Shown piece after piece: positions 54,417 to 63,276 of a stretch of 64,000 bases of DNA (the stretch's first letter is position 1; each line of letters begins with the position of its first letter). The notes beneath the pieces were generated by a model, which made no database searches, was not told the origin of the DNA, and saw only the letters and a list, made by a program, of their open reading frames with translations. The position numbers were made by a program, and so were the translations under genes. Origin of the DNA: Bin34 sp965219935 (GTDB taxonomy: Bacteria; Chloroflexota; Anaerolineae; Caldilineales; Caldilineaceae); the NCBI GenBank assembly GCA_965219935.1, contig CBDCOU010000003.1, positions 310,001 to 374,000 of the forward strand. The letters run 5' to 3'.

Positions 54417-55556
54417 TTACAACAGGGACAGGTAGATGTCGGCGGTCCGGCGGGCCGCTTCGGCCCAGGTGAAGGTTGCCGCCCGTTTGCGCCCGCCGCG
54501 GATCATTTCGGAACGAAGCCGCGGCTGGTCCAGGACCTGTTCCACAGCGTTGGCAATGGCGTCCGGTTCCGTTGGGTCGACCAGCAGGGCGCAATCGCCG
54601 GCCAGTTCCGGCAGGCTGCTGCGGTTGGAGGACACCACCGGCGCGGCACACGCCATCGCCTCCAGGATTGGAAACCCGAAGCCTTCGTACAGGCTGGGCT
54701 GGAGCAACACGCGGGCGTTGGTGTAGTAGGCCGGCAGTTCCGCGTCCGGCACCCGGCCCGCGAAGTGGACCCGGGTGCCCAGGTTCAGCTCCTCGACCAG
54801 CTGGTGAAAGGGGCTGAATTTCCATCCCGAGCCGCCGACCACCACCAGATTGAGCCCGCGGCCGCGTTGGTTCAGGATGGCCAGGGCGCGCGCGGCGGCG
54901 GCATGGTTCTTGCGCGGTTCCAGGGTGCCGACCATCAGCAGGTAGTCGCCATGGCGCTGTTGCAGTGTCCGGCTGAGGTCGCAGCCTGTGCAGGCGGGTT
55001 GGAACAGATCCTGATCAATGCCTTCGGCAATCACTTCGACCTTGGCCTCGGGCACGCCGTAGGCCGTGACGACATCCCGCTTGGTTTGTTCGCTGACGGC
55101 AATGATCGCGTCGGCGCGGTGGGCGAATAGCGGCATGGCCGTGGCCAGAAAGGCCCGGTTCCTCAGGGTGTGGGTTTCCGGCATCTGCCGGAAGATCAGA
55201 TCGTGGACCGTCAATACCGTGCGCCGCGCCATGCGGGGGAGCAGATGTTCGGTTGCATGGTAGACGTCACCGGGCGGCAGGTGACGCTGCAGGTTTGGCC
55301 GGTGCACGACCTGGGACGCCAACGCCGAAAGCCGCCAGCGGTACTGACCCATGGGAAGCCGCGAGGACGGCACGTCCGCCAGCGCAGCGGGAAGCCGGTG
55401 TCCGCTGTGGTCGTTGTAGAACAGGGCCAGATCGGTCCGGTTTGATTCGCCGCGCCAAAGTGCGGCGGCCAGTTCCGTCGCGTATCGGCCGAGGCCGGCT
55501 GCCTGATGCACGGCAGGACCGGCATCCAGGAGTACTTTGGGACGCATCGCTGACAT
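54417..55556 (-). CDS. Glycosyltransferase family 4
   Basis: 379 aa from the ATG at 55556 (others at 55547 and a TTG at 55565). GT-B fold. N-terminal domain: AAGLGRYATELAAALWRG and VYHATEHLLPRMA. C-terminal domain: MVGTLEPRKNHAAAARAL, VVVGGSGWKF, and EGFGFPILEAMACAAPV with the two conserved glutamates that hold the nucleotide-sugar. It is a mannosyl/rhamnosyl-type transferase in appearance. It starts 14 bases after the end of the exonuclease/DinG-like gene, so they are likely co-transcribed. Confidence 0.9.
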   Translation of the reverse strand: MSAMRPKVLLDAGPAVHQAAGLGRYATELAAALWRGESNRTDLALFYNDHSGHRLPAALADVPSSRLPMGQYRWRLSALASQVVHRPNLQRHLPPGDVYHATEHLLPRMARRTVLTVHDLIFRQMPETHTLRNRAFLATAMPLFAHRADAIIAVSEQTKRDVVTAYGVPEAKVEVIAEGIDQDLFQPACTGCDLSRTLQQRHGDYLLMVGTLEPRKNHAAAARALAILNQRGRGLNLVVVGGSGWKFSPFHQLVEELNLGTRVHFAGRVPDAELPAYYTNARVLLQPSLYEGFGFPILEAMACAAPVVSSNRSSLPELAGDCALLVDPTEPDAIANAVEQVLDQPRLRSEMIRGGRKRAATFTWAEAARRTADIYLSLL

Positions 55557-55570
55557 AACTTCCAAGGGGT

Positions 55571-58420
55571 CTATCCCTGAAGCCAGTCCAGCACGGTGGA
55601 TACGACGTGGGATGCCGGTGGCGAGGAGGTCCGATGGGCTGCGACATGGTCCATAAAGTCCGGCCCGTACCGCTTCTCCTCCACGCGGGGATCCAGGAGG
55701 ACGGCAGCTGCTTTTCCTGCCGCGGCATGTTGCGTTAGGTCGACCAGGCGCTGGACGGCGGCAATCGCCTCCGGCAGTGTGTAGTCCATGAAGCCCGAGT
55801 AGCCGGAGCCCATTTGGCGAGCCAGTTGTTCCTGAACGGGATGGGAGAAAGGGAGAAACGGAAGCCGTGTGATTACCACCAGGCGGACGTCAACGCCTTC
55901 CAGGTCGAGGGACGCAAGGTCGCGCATGGAGCCGGTCAACAGGTGCGGTCCCGGTTGCAGAAGCTTTTGGCGGACCGCCAACGGTGCCATGTTGCCGGCG
56001 ACGACACGGACCAGGTCCTGGCTGATCCCCTGCAACGGATCCGACTCCGGCTTGTCGGTGCGGGGGGGTGGTGGTACGACAATCGTGCAGCCTTCCGTGA
56101 GGAACCGGCCGGTGGTCGGATAGAGACTGACCAGCAGTTCCGCAAGGATCCGGTTGATCCTGGCCGCGTCCAGTCCGGTGGGGCCAACCAGCAGCGTTGC
56201 GCACCGGGGTGGCGACGGTGGAACCGCAACCGGAAGATTCCCGATGTCAAGGCGATCCGCGACGAAATCCCCGAACTCCCACGAAGCGGTGGTACGCGCC
56301 GTCAAAACGAGCGAGTCGGTTTGCGTTTCCAGTTCCTCCGTCAGGAATTGAGACGGCAACAGCGTAGTGCGGCTGAAACCCAGCCGTTCGAGCCGGTCGG
56401 TTTCGTAGTCGCCGGCATTGGCGTCGCGGGCCGTAACCCAGTAGACGGCGTTGGGTTCGGCGGCGGTCGGTGTCCTTGCCAGGAACACTTCGAGGAAGTC
56501 CCCAAGGCGCTTGATCTGTTCGCTCAACAAGCTGGCCTGGGAGCACAATTCCGATACGCGGACATCGCTGTCGGCGGCATTGCCGAACAACCCGCGCAGA
56601 TTGTCGAGTGCGTCGGTTAGCCTGGAGAGGGCGGCCATCAATGTCTGGCCTTCATTGACAAGCTCGCTCCAGGCCGTGGCCATTCGGCAACTGTCGAGCG
56701 ACTGATCCGAAGGCCACCGTTTGTCGCGCTTGCCGTCCAGTTCCCGCAGTTCCAAGGCGGTCGCCGCCACAACATCGGCAAGGCGGTCGAGCGTGTTGGC
56801 GGATGTTTGGTGCAAATCGTCCAAGGTCCGCAGACACGCGGTCAGGTTGGACCGGTCCGGCAGCCACGCGGCCGCTGAGGTGTCGTCATCCGGACCGAAC
56901 GCCTCCTGCACCCGATCCATCAGATGGGCAAGTTCCGCCAAGGTGTGGGTTTCCTGATCCCGTTCGGCATCCATGCGCGCCAGGTGCCAAAGATCCTCTA
57001 CGACGATGGCGTCGAAGTCGCCTGCGAATTCCGGGTCTGCCAGTGCGGTGTGGATGACTGTCGCATGGTCCGCCACGACCACATTGGCGTCCTCGGGGGC
57101 ATGGCCATGGTCGGGCAGGTTGGAAAGGCCGGACGGCGCCAGGGATCCGGCCTGCGACTCGGCATCGCCCTGGACCGCCGGCCAATGCACACTCCGGTCC
57201 AGTGCCAGCATGGGCATGTCGTGCTGGTTCAGGAACCGCAGCTGACGGCGTCCGGGACTTGCCATGTGGGTCATCCAACTCAGGAGCTTCACCAGCATTC
57301 TGGACTCGCCAAAATCCTTGGATGCGGGGCGGTTGTCCAGCACCCGTCCGGCCAGCCAGATTTCCAGGCGTTGCAAGTCCACGTAGCGTTCGGGTTCAAT
57401 CAGACAAGCCACTGCAGGACCGGTGCCCGCGGTTGCGATTGCATCCCACAGGGCCCCGACGACACCGGTGCCGGCGAGGGCGGGTACGGCGACCAGCACG
57501 CGGCGATCGTCCTGGCCGGCCCAGGTCAATATCCCCTTGGCCAAGCCGTGGGTGGCGGCCGGGTCCGGGACTACCGGGAGCACTTGGGCCTGGCCGGCGT
57601 CCAAGGCCGCTGCGATCGCCTCCTCGCACTTGGCGTCGGGGACGGGCACGGCGGGTTTGGCTGCCACGTTGGCTCTTTCCGGTTTTGGTTCAAAGTCCGC
57701 CGCGCCCAGACGCTTGGGTGTCCGGGCCCCGGCAATGCCGCGGTCAAGGGCTTCCTCCACAAAAAGCAGCCGGGGGGCCCAAGTCTCGGGGGTGTGCCCC
57801 AGAATTGTTGGGAGTGCGTTGTCGCTCAGGCCTCCCAGATAGTCCCGGCCCAGGAACAGGGTCAGCATTTGGGCAGTTTGCAGGGCATCGGCAAAGGCCC
57901 GGTGACCACCGCCGGACAGGTTGAGGGACGGTGCCACGCGCGGCAGCGACGTTGTGATCAGGGACGGCTGACACATCACGACCAGATCGCGGGTATCCAG
58001 GATCTGCATGTGGTCCACCTCGACACCGGCTGCGGCAAGGAACGAGGTTTCGAAACTTGCCTTGTGGGCCACGAAACAGGTGGCGGGAGCCAGAAACTCA
58101 CTAATTCTGGGGGCCACCTGTTCGATCGGCGGTGCGTTGGCCACATCCGCATCGGTGATGCCGGTGAGCGAGGTTACGTCGGGCGGAACCGGGATTCCGG
58201 GGTTGACCAATGTGTCAAGGCGGTCGGCCGCATCAAGTGTTTCCAGGGAGGTTCCCCAGTCAAAACGGACAGCGCCTACTTCGATGATTTGGTCGTCGTG
58301 CGGATTTAGCCCGGTGGTTTCCAGGTCCAGCACCGCGAAAACGGTGCGACTGGCCTGTACCGCGGCCAACGGTTCGCTGTCGGCCTCTTCGGCGAACAAA
58401 TCCAGTTGGTCCAGGTTCAT
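55571..58420 (-). CDS. DnaQ-type 3'-5' exonuclease fused to a degenerate DinG-like helicase
   Basis: 949 aa from the ATG at 58420 (MNLDQLDLFAEE). Residues ~25-190 are a DEDD exonuclease: FAVLDLETTGLNPHDDQIIE has the DxE pair (D32, E34), CFVAHKASFETSFL follows, and HRAFADALQTA gives the last acidic residues. The remaining ~700 residues correspond in place to the DinG/XPD helicase of such fusions, but no Walker A GxGKS/T is visible. The expected DEAH box reads VVEDLWHLARM, and the four-cysteine iron-sulfur set is missing. The C-terminal GVDVRLVVITRLPFLPFSHP is recognisable as the motif VI region. The helicase is probably inactive. Confidence 0.8.
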   Translation of the reverse strand: MNLDQLDLFAEEADSEPLAAVQASRTVFAVLDLETTGLNPHDDQIIEVGAVRFDWGTSLETLDAADRLDTLVNPGIPVPPDVTSLTGITDADVANAPPIEQVAPRISEFLAPATCFVAHKASFETSFLAAAGVEVDHMQILDTRDLVVMCQPSLITTSLPRVAPSLNLSGGGHRAFADALQTAQMLTLFLGRDYLGGLSDNALPTILGHTPETWAPRLLFVEEALDRGIAGARTPKRLGAADFEPKPERANVAAKPAVPVPDAKCEEAIAAALDAGQAQVLPVVPDPAATHGLAKGILTWAGQDDRRVLVAVPALAGTGVVGALWDAIATAGTGPAVACLIEPERYVDLQRLEIWLAGRVLDNRPASKDFGESRMLVKLLSWMTHMASPGRRQLRFLNQHDMPMLALDRSVHWPAVQGDAESQAGSLAPSGLSNLPDHGHAPEDANVVVADHATVIHTALADPEFAGDFDAIVVEDLWHLARMDAERDQETHTLAELAHLMDRVQEAFGPDDDTSAAAWLPDRSNLTACLRTLDDLHQTSANTLDRLADVVAATALELRELDGKRDKRWPSDQSLDSCRMATAWSELVNEGQTLMAALSRLTDALDNLRGLFGNAADSDVRVSELCSQASLLSEQIKRLGDFLEVFLARTPTAAEPNAVYWVTARDANAGDYETDRLERLGFSRTTLLPSQFLTEELETQTDSLVLTARTTASWEFGDFVADRLDIGNLPVAVPPSPPRCATLLVGPTGLDAARINRILAELLVSLYPTTGRFLTEGCTIVVPPPPRTDKPESDPLQGISQDLVRVVAGNMAPLAVRQKLLQPGPHLLTGSMRDLASLDLEGVDVRLVVITRLPFLPFSHPVQEQLARQMGSGYSGFMDYTLPEAIAAVQRLVDLTQHAAAGKAAAVLLDPRVEEKRYGPDFMDHVAAHRTSSPPASHVVSTVLDWLQG

Positions 58421-58659
58421 GTGCTGTAGGGTTGGAATCGAACGGCTGTCAGGTGGAGGAAGGGGAACGCGGCCCGCCCGGCCGCGCGGCGGTAATTCGG
58501 CACCGTAGGCCGCTGACCACCGTGGGCGGACGGGATGGAAATCCACAACCAAACGGCTTGCGCGGCGGCAACCGGGAACGCCTGTGTGCCAAACTGTAGC
58601 CTAGGATCCGCCTTGGTCCCGCTGTTTGAGTCGGGTGGAGAACAACCCTCAGGAATTCG

Positions 58660-59751
58660 ATGAACGCTACAGCACCGCACGTGTCGGTCATTATGACCGT
58701 TCTCAATGAGGGCCGTTCGTTGCCGACCGTGATCTCGGCGCTCCTGGACCAAACCCACGTACCGGCGGAAGTCGTGATCTGCGACGGTGGCAGCACCGAC
58801 AATACGATATCCAGTCTCAGGGCGTTGCAGCAGTCCATGGAGGGCACAGCCACGAAGTTGACCCTGTTGGTGGCCGAGGGCGCCAACATCAGCGAAGGTC
58901 GGAACCGGGCCATTGAGGCCGCGACCCACGACCTGATCGCGGTCACGGATGCCGGGATTCGGCCGGAACCGGACTGGCTGGAACAGCTGGTGGCAACATT
59001 TGCAGCCCATGCCGGCGAGCCTTCGGTCCAAGGAGTCGCCGGATTTTTCCTGCCGGAAGTGAAAGGGGTGCTGGATACGGCGCTGGCCGGTACCACGCAG
59101 CCGTTGAGGAGGGACGTTGATTCCGAGACATTCCTTCCCGCCGGTCGCTCCATGCTGTTTACGCGGCAGGCATGGCAAGAGGCCGGCCGCTTTCCCGAGT
59201 GGCTGGACTACTGTGAGGACTTGGTGTTCGACCTCCGGATGGAGGACTTGGCGGCGGACGGCGTGAAGGGCCTGCCGTTGGCCGAGTTGTCGGTGGTTCG
59301 GGTTCCGCCCCGGGAATCCCTAAGGGCGTTCTTCAAACAGTACTACCTCTATGCCCGTGGCGACGGCAAGGCCGACCTTTGGCGCGGCCGCCATGCAATT
59401 CGCTACGGGACCTATCTCGTGCTGATCCCCTTGCTGCTGTCCCTCATCGGCGGCGGTGTCTGGCGCCGTCGCCTGGGCTGGACGGGTTTGGCAGCCGGCA
59501 TTGCGGCCTACTGCCGTCGGCCACTGGCGCGGATCGTGCAGCTTGGCCAATACCGCATGACGCCACTGCAACTGCTGGCCGCCATGTCCATGGTGCCTTT
59601 GATTCGCGTGTTGGGTGACATAGCCAAGATGGCGGGGTATCCGGTGGGGTGGATCTGGCGCATCCGCAACTGGAAGCGTCCGGAAATCCATTGGCGCACC
59701 GTCCTCAAGTTGCGAAATTGCCAGTCCGTTTCCGAGAACCAGGCTCGCTAA
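58660..59751 (+). CDS. Glycosyltransferase family 2 with C-terminal membrane segments
   Basis: 363 aa. GT-A motifs: SVIMTVLNEGRSLPTVISAL, VVICDGGSTDNT, VTDAGIRPEPDWLEQL (DxD-like), SMLFTRQAWQEAG, and YCEDLVFDLRM with the catalytic ED. One or two hydrophobic segments (LVLIPLLLSLIGGGV, about 250-265) follow, and a short basic tail. It diverges from the exonuclease-DinG gene and is convergent with the lipoprotein gene at 59770. It probably builds cell-surface polysaccharide. Confidence 0.88.
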   Translation: MNATAPHVSVIMTVLNEGRSLPTVISALLDQTHVPAEVVICDGGSTDNTISSLRALQQSMEGTATKLTLLVAEGANISEGRNRAIEAATHDLIAVTDAGIRPEPDWLEQLVATFAAHAGEPSVQGVAGFFLPEVKGVLDTALAGTTQPLRRDVDSETFLPAGRSMLFTRQAWQEAGRFPEWLDYCEDLVFDLRMEDLAADGVKGLPLAELSVVRVPPRESLRAFFKQYYLYARGDGKADLWRGRHAIRYGTYLVLIPLLLSLIGGGVWRRRLGWTGLAAGIAAYCRRPLARIVQLGQYRMTPLQLLAAMSMVPLIRVLGDIAKMAGYPVGWIWRIRNWKRPEIHWRTVLKLRNCQSVSENQAR

Positions 59752-59769
59752 TCGGATCGGGCCCGGTGC

Positions 59770-60882
59770 CTAATCCTCCTCCGGGAAAGGCACGAATGCC
59801 AGCAGCGTGGTGGGGAAGCGGTCGGTAGCCACAAGCACCCCCTCGTCGGCCCAGCGTACGATCCCTTCCCAGTTGCGGGCCACGACTTCGTCCAGCAGAA
59901 CCAGTTCGACCGGCGGACGGTCCACCAGCTCGATGCGGCCGTCCTGGATCTCCATTTCCAACAGCCGCTCAACTATCGCGACATCCTTGTGGGAATCGCC
60001 TTCCCCCCACCGTTCCCGGATGGCATCGGCCTGCGTGGGCAACTGCTTTTCGCCCGGCCAGTGGAAATTGATGGCCCAGAACCTGCCGTGCGGGTCCAGC
60101 CTTGTTGCATCCGTGATGCGGAATTCCACCTCCGGCACGTCGAGAGTGCCCGCAGCCTCCAGTTCCGCCGAAAACAGCAGGGCATGCCGCTCCGGGTTGG
60201 TCTCCCTGCCTGCCAGTTCATGGATGGCAATAACCTGCGAGTCCTGCATCACCAGGGTTTCGTAGGCCTTGTTCATCAATGAAGTCTGCGGCTGCAGAAG
60301 AACGGTGTTGGCAAGGTCCAGTTCCAATCCCTCCAGGTTGCCCAGGACCTTTCCGGGGATCAGGTAGCCCAGCATTCTGCCCTGGGAACGTCCCTCCACT
60401 GCCAGGTAGAACCGGGATCCGGTGAACACGATGGCCTCGAGGCCCTCATAGCCTTCGAGGTTGCGCAGATCGGCCCCGTTGATCAGTGGAATGGGGAACG
60501 GCTTGATCGGGGTTTTGCCAGGGTCCGACAGCGCCGCGGCCAGGGCCTGACGCGACAACCCAAACAGGTTGTGGTCGTATCGGTCCGGGTATTGGGGCAG
60601 CAGTACCAGCACATCCCCGAACCAGTCCAAGCCCGAAATTTCCACCTCGGGTTCGGCAACCGGTCCCGACAACGGGATCGTCTGAACCGTCTGCTCCGGA
60701 TACCCGGTGCGTACCTTCACAGGGGTGGCGGTTGCCGTCACCGGTTCGACGCGGGGTCGTTCCTCCCGATCCGCAGGCGGAATCTGGCACGCGGACAGCA
60801 CTGCCACGGCTGCCACTGTAACCCAACGGCCAAGCTGGAACCGGGCCGGGCCGGTGCTGCCCCGAGCCGACACTTCAACCAT
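59770..60882 (-). CDS. Lipoprotein with esterase/phytase-like beta-propeller resemblance
   Basis: 370 aa from the ATG at 60882 (a GTG at 60891 adds three residues). The signal peptide ends VLSAC with a lipobox near residue 32, then a Thr/Pro-rich linker. Blocks DWFGDVLVLLPQYPDRYD, LEGYEGLEAIVFTGSRFYLA, LVMQDSQVIAIHELAG and DATRLDPHGRFWAINFHWPG look like blades of the esterase-like/SdiA-regulated propeller fold, which binds a ligand at the cell surface. Function unknown. Its start overlaps the end of rmlD by eight bases. Confidence 0.65.
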   Translation of the reverse strand: MVEVSARGSTGPARFQLGRWVTVAAVAVLSACQIPPADREERPRVEPVTATATPVKVRTGYPEQTVQTIPLSGPVAEPEVEISGLDWFGDVLVLLPQYPDRYDHNLFGLSRQALAAALSDPGKTPIKPFPIPLINGADLRNLEGYEGLEAIVFTGSRFYLAVEGRSQGRMLGYLIPGKVLGNLEGLELDLANTVLLQPQTSLMNKAYETLVMQDSQVIAIHELAGRETNPERHALLFSAELEAAGTLDVPEVEFRITDATRLDPHGRFWAINFHWPGEKQLPTQADAIRERWGEGDSHKDVAIVERLLEMEIQDGRIELVDRPPVELVLLDEVVARNWEGIVRWADEGVLVATDRFPTTLLAFVPFPEED

Positions 60883-61726
60883 CCTGGACACGGTCAGCCA
60901 GCCAGGTCTTCACCGAGTCTTGCCAGGCCGGCATGGACGGAAGGCCGACAGCCGTCAGTCGCGTGTCCTTGAGCACTGCGTGGCGCGGAGGGGTTGCGGC
61001 CCTGGGCCACTCCTCACTGCCGATGGCATCGACCGGTACATCCCCCAGGCCGGTGTGCTGCAGCAGGAACACGGCCCATTCGTATCGACTGGCCACGCCG
61101 GCGCCCGTCATGTGCCACACACCGCGGCAGTCGATGCGGCTCAGCAGTTCGACGCGCTTGGCCACGTCGGCAGTCCAGGTGGGGGAGCCGAATTCATCGT
61201 CCACGACGCGCAGCCGCCCCAGTCGGCGGGCCGCACCCATGATTTTGCCCGGGAAATCGTCCTCGCCCGATCCGTACAGCCAGCTTACCCTGACAACTGC
61301 ATGTTCGCTTTGGTTTGCGAGCACGGCCACCTCGCCGGCCCGTTTGCTGCGGCCGTAGGTGTTGCCGGGTCCGGTCTGATCGATCTCCGCATGGAATCTG
61401 CCCGGCTCGCCGGCGAACACCTCGTTGGTGCTGAAGTGAATCAACTTGGTGTCGGACTGGTCGCACGCGGTGCGAACGTTGACCGGTCCCTGTCGGTTGG
61501 CGGCCCACACCGCAGGTTCGTTGGCCGGATGCTCGGCCCCGTCCACATCCGTCCAGGCCGCGGCGTTCAGCACAATGTCTGCGTTGGCTCCGCGAATGGT
61601 GCGAATGCACCGGTAGTCGGAGATGTCGCACTCCGCCCGTCCCCAGGATATGAGATCGTGTCCGCGGAACGCTTCCTGCAGAGCCCGGCCCAACAGGCCG
61701 TCGGCTCCCAAAATCAACACGCGCAT
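60875..61726 (-). CDS. rmlD: dTDP-4-dehydrorhamnose reductase (RmlD-like)
   Basis: 283-aa extended short-chain dehydrogenase from the ATG at 61726. Cofactor motif MRVLILGADGLLGRAL, substrate-side VLNAAAWTDVDGAEHP, and the catalytic YxxxK as TYGRSKRAGEVAV, with VRVSWLYG after it. These are RmlD features, and the substrate loop STNEVFAGEPG replaces the usual STDYVFDG. The enzyme makes dTDP-L-rhamnose for surface glycans; rmlABC are not in the window. It overlaps the start of the lipoprotein gene. Confidence 0.85.
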   Translation of the reverse strand: MRVLILGADGLLGRALQEAFRGHDLISWGRAECDISDYRCIRTIRGANADIVLNAAAWTDVDGAEHPANEPAVWAANRQGPVNVRTACDQSDTKLIHFSTNEVFAGEPGRFHAEIDQTGPGNTYGRSKRAGEVAVLANQSEHAVVRVSWLYGSGEDDFPGKIMGAARRLGRLRVVDDEFGSPTWTADVAKRVELLSRIDCRGVWHMTGAGVASRYEWAVFLLQHTGLGDVPVDAIGSEEWPRAATPPRHAVLKDTRLTAVGLPSMPAWQDSVKTWLADRVQDG

Positions 61727-61866
61727 GGCATGGGCCGGGTCATCGGGTCCACTGCGAGATTCAAGGACTGGGTGCCGGACGCCACGGTCCGGATTGCGCT
61801 GGAGCACATCCAGGCAACATTGTGGAACTGCCCCACCGATTTGACACAATCCACGCATTGCATTGC

Positions 61867-63222
61867 ATGAGTGGAATGTCCATGGCACAACCCGCCACAG
61901 TATCGACCCGGGTTGGGATTCCCAATACCCCCGCTGCCCGCAACATTCGGGTCCGGTTGGGTCGGGTACTGCCGTTGCTGAAGGAGATCGGACTGCCGCC
62001 TGTCGCTGTGCGGCTGGTGGGCGGGTTGCCGCGGGCTCTGCTCACGACCCGGGATACCGGATATCGAGTACCGCGCCATGAGGGCCTGGATGTGGATCTG
62101 GTCATGGAATCCGACGCCCTCATCGCAGGCATTCGCCTGCAGGAAATCCATGGCGGTACATTGACGGCACACAGGCAGTTTGTAAACGCGACTTGGTACC
62201 CGCCCAAACACTTGTCGGCCCCTCCCGTTGACCTCATCTCCGCGCGGTCCGAACGTTACCCGCAGCCCGGACAACTGCCCGCAGTGAGACCCGGAACCTT
62301 CGCGGACGATTGCCACCGGCGCGACTTTACGGTCAACACCCTGGCCCTGGACTTGGAGGCCGCGGTGGATTTGTGCGCGGGTGCCGGTCGATGCCTCGTT
62401 CACCACCATCCGCTGGCCCTGGAGGACCTGGGGCAGGGAATCATACGGGTCCTGCATGCGGGGAGTTTCGTGGACGATCCCACCCGCCTGTTCCGCGCCG
62501 TTCGCTATGAACAACGCCTGGGATTCCGCATGTCCGGGCAGACGATGGAACTGTTCCGCCGCGCGGTGGCCGGAAACTGCCCGGCCACGGTATCCGGCAC
62601 CAGAATTCGTCACGAAGTGGAGCTTGCCTTTCTGGAATCCCGTGTCACGGCGATCCTGAACCGACTTGCCCACCTGGGTTTGTTGGCGGGCATTGGGCTG
62701 ACCGGCACCCGCGCCGAGGAAGGTCGAGAGGCCTGCGGACGCATGTCCGAAGCCAATGCCAACCGCATCGAAATGGGGTGGCTGCTGTTGTTGGGTATGG
62801 CCGAGGCCGAGCCGAGCACCGCCGGGCAGGCGTTGGACCTGCCGTCGAGGTTGCAGGCCCGGGCGGTGGTGTTCCGGTCGTTGCTTCAGGATCCGGTGCT
62901 GGCCGATGGCACCCTGTCCGATCTGGTCCTGGCCCGTCGGCTGGGACCCGTATCCCGGAACGATCTCGTTCTGCGAAGTTTGCAGGTGTACTTTCCCCAT
63001 TTGCACACCCGCATCGATCAGTTGATGGCCCGGGCCGCCGATCCAAGGCCCCGACTTGACGGCAGGGATCTGATCCGACTCGGGTACACACCGGGCAGGG
63101 CCCTGGGCCGGGTTCTGGAGGAGCTGTGGGTTCTGCGTTTGGCCGGGAGGCTCCGGTCCATCGAGGACGAAAGGGCTTGGGTCAGGGAACACGGGTCGAA
63201 AATGCAGGCTGCCGCTGAGTAG
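61867..63222 (+). CDS. cca: CCA tRNA nucleotidyltransferase / poly(A) polymerase family
   Basis: 451 aa from the ATG at 61867; ATGs at 61876 and 61882 are alternatives. The nucleotidyltransferase head shows VRLVGGLPRALL and the metal pair in GLDVDLVMESDALIAG. The neck has HRRDFTVNTLALDL and FVDDPTRLFRAVRYEQRLGF, the strongest CCA-adding motifs. The C-terminal half is helical and diverged. The family adds or repairs the CCA tail of tRNA; some bacteria split C- and A-adding activity between two such enzymes, so A-adding alone is possible. Confidence 0.85.
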   Translation: MSGMSMAQPATVSTRVGIPNTPAARNIRVRLGRVLPLLKEIGLPPVAVRLVGGLPRALLTTRDTGYRVPRHEGLDVDLVMESDALIAGIRLQEIHGGTLTAHRQFVNATWYPPKHLSAPPVDLISARSERYPQPGQLPAVRPGTFADDCHRRDFTVNTLALDLEAAVDLCAGAGRCLVHHHPLALEDLGQGIIRVLHAGSFVDDPTRLFRAVRYEQRLGFRMSGQTMELFRRAVAGNCPATVSGTRIRHEVELAFLESRVTAILNRLAHLGLLAGIGLTGTRAEEGREACGRMSEANANRIEMGWLLLLGMAEAEPSTAGQALDLPSRLQARAVVFRSLLQDPVLADGTLSDLVLARRLGPVSRNDLVLRSLQVYFPHLHTRIDQLMARAADPRPRLDGRDLIRLGYTPGRALGRVLEELWVLRLAGRLRSIEDERAWVREHGSKMQAAAE

Positions 63223-63276
63223 ACGGTGTAAACCCCTGCCGGAGCGATGTGTGGTTCATGGCAATGGGCACGACGT

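Noticed and set aside
58428..58500. GGAATCGAAC stretch that looks like a tRNA T-loop on the minus strand
   Set aside because: The flanking bases do not pair into a T-arm or acceptor stem, so no tRNA can be folded.
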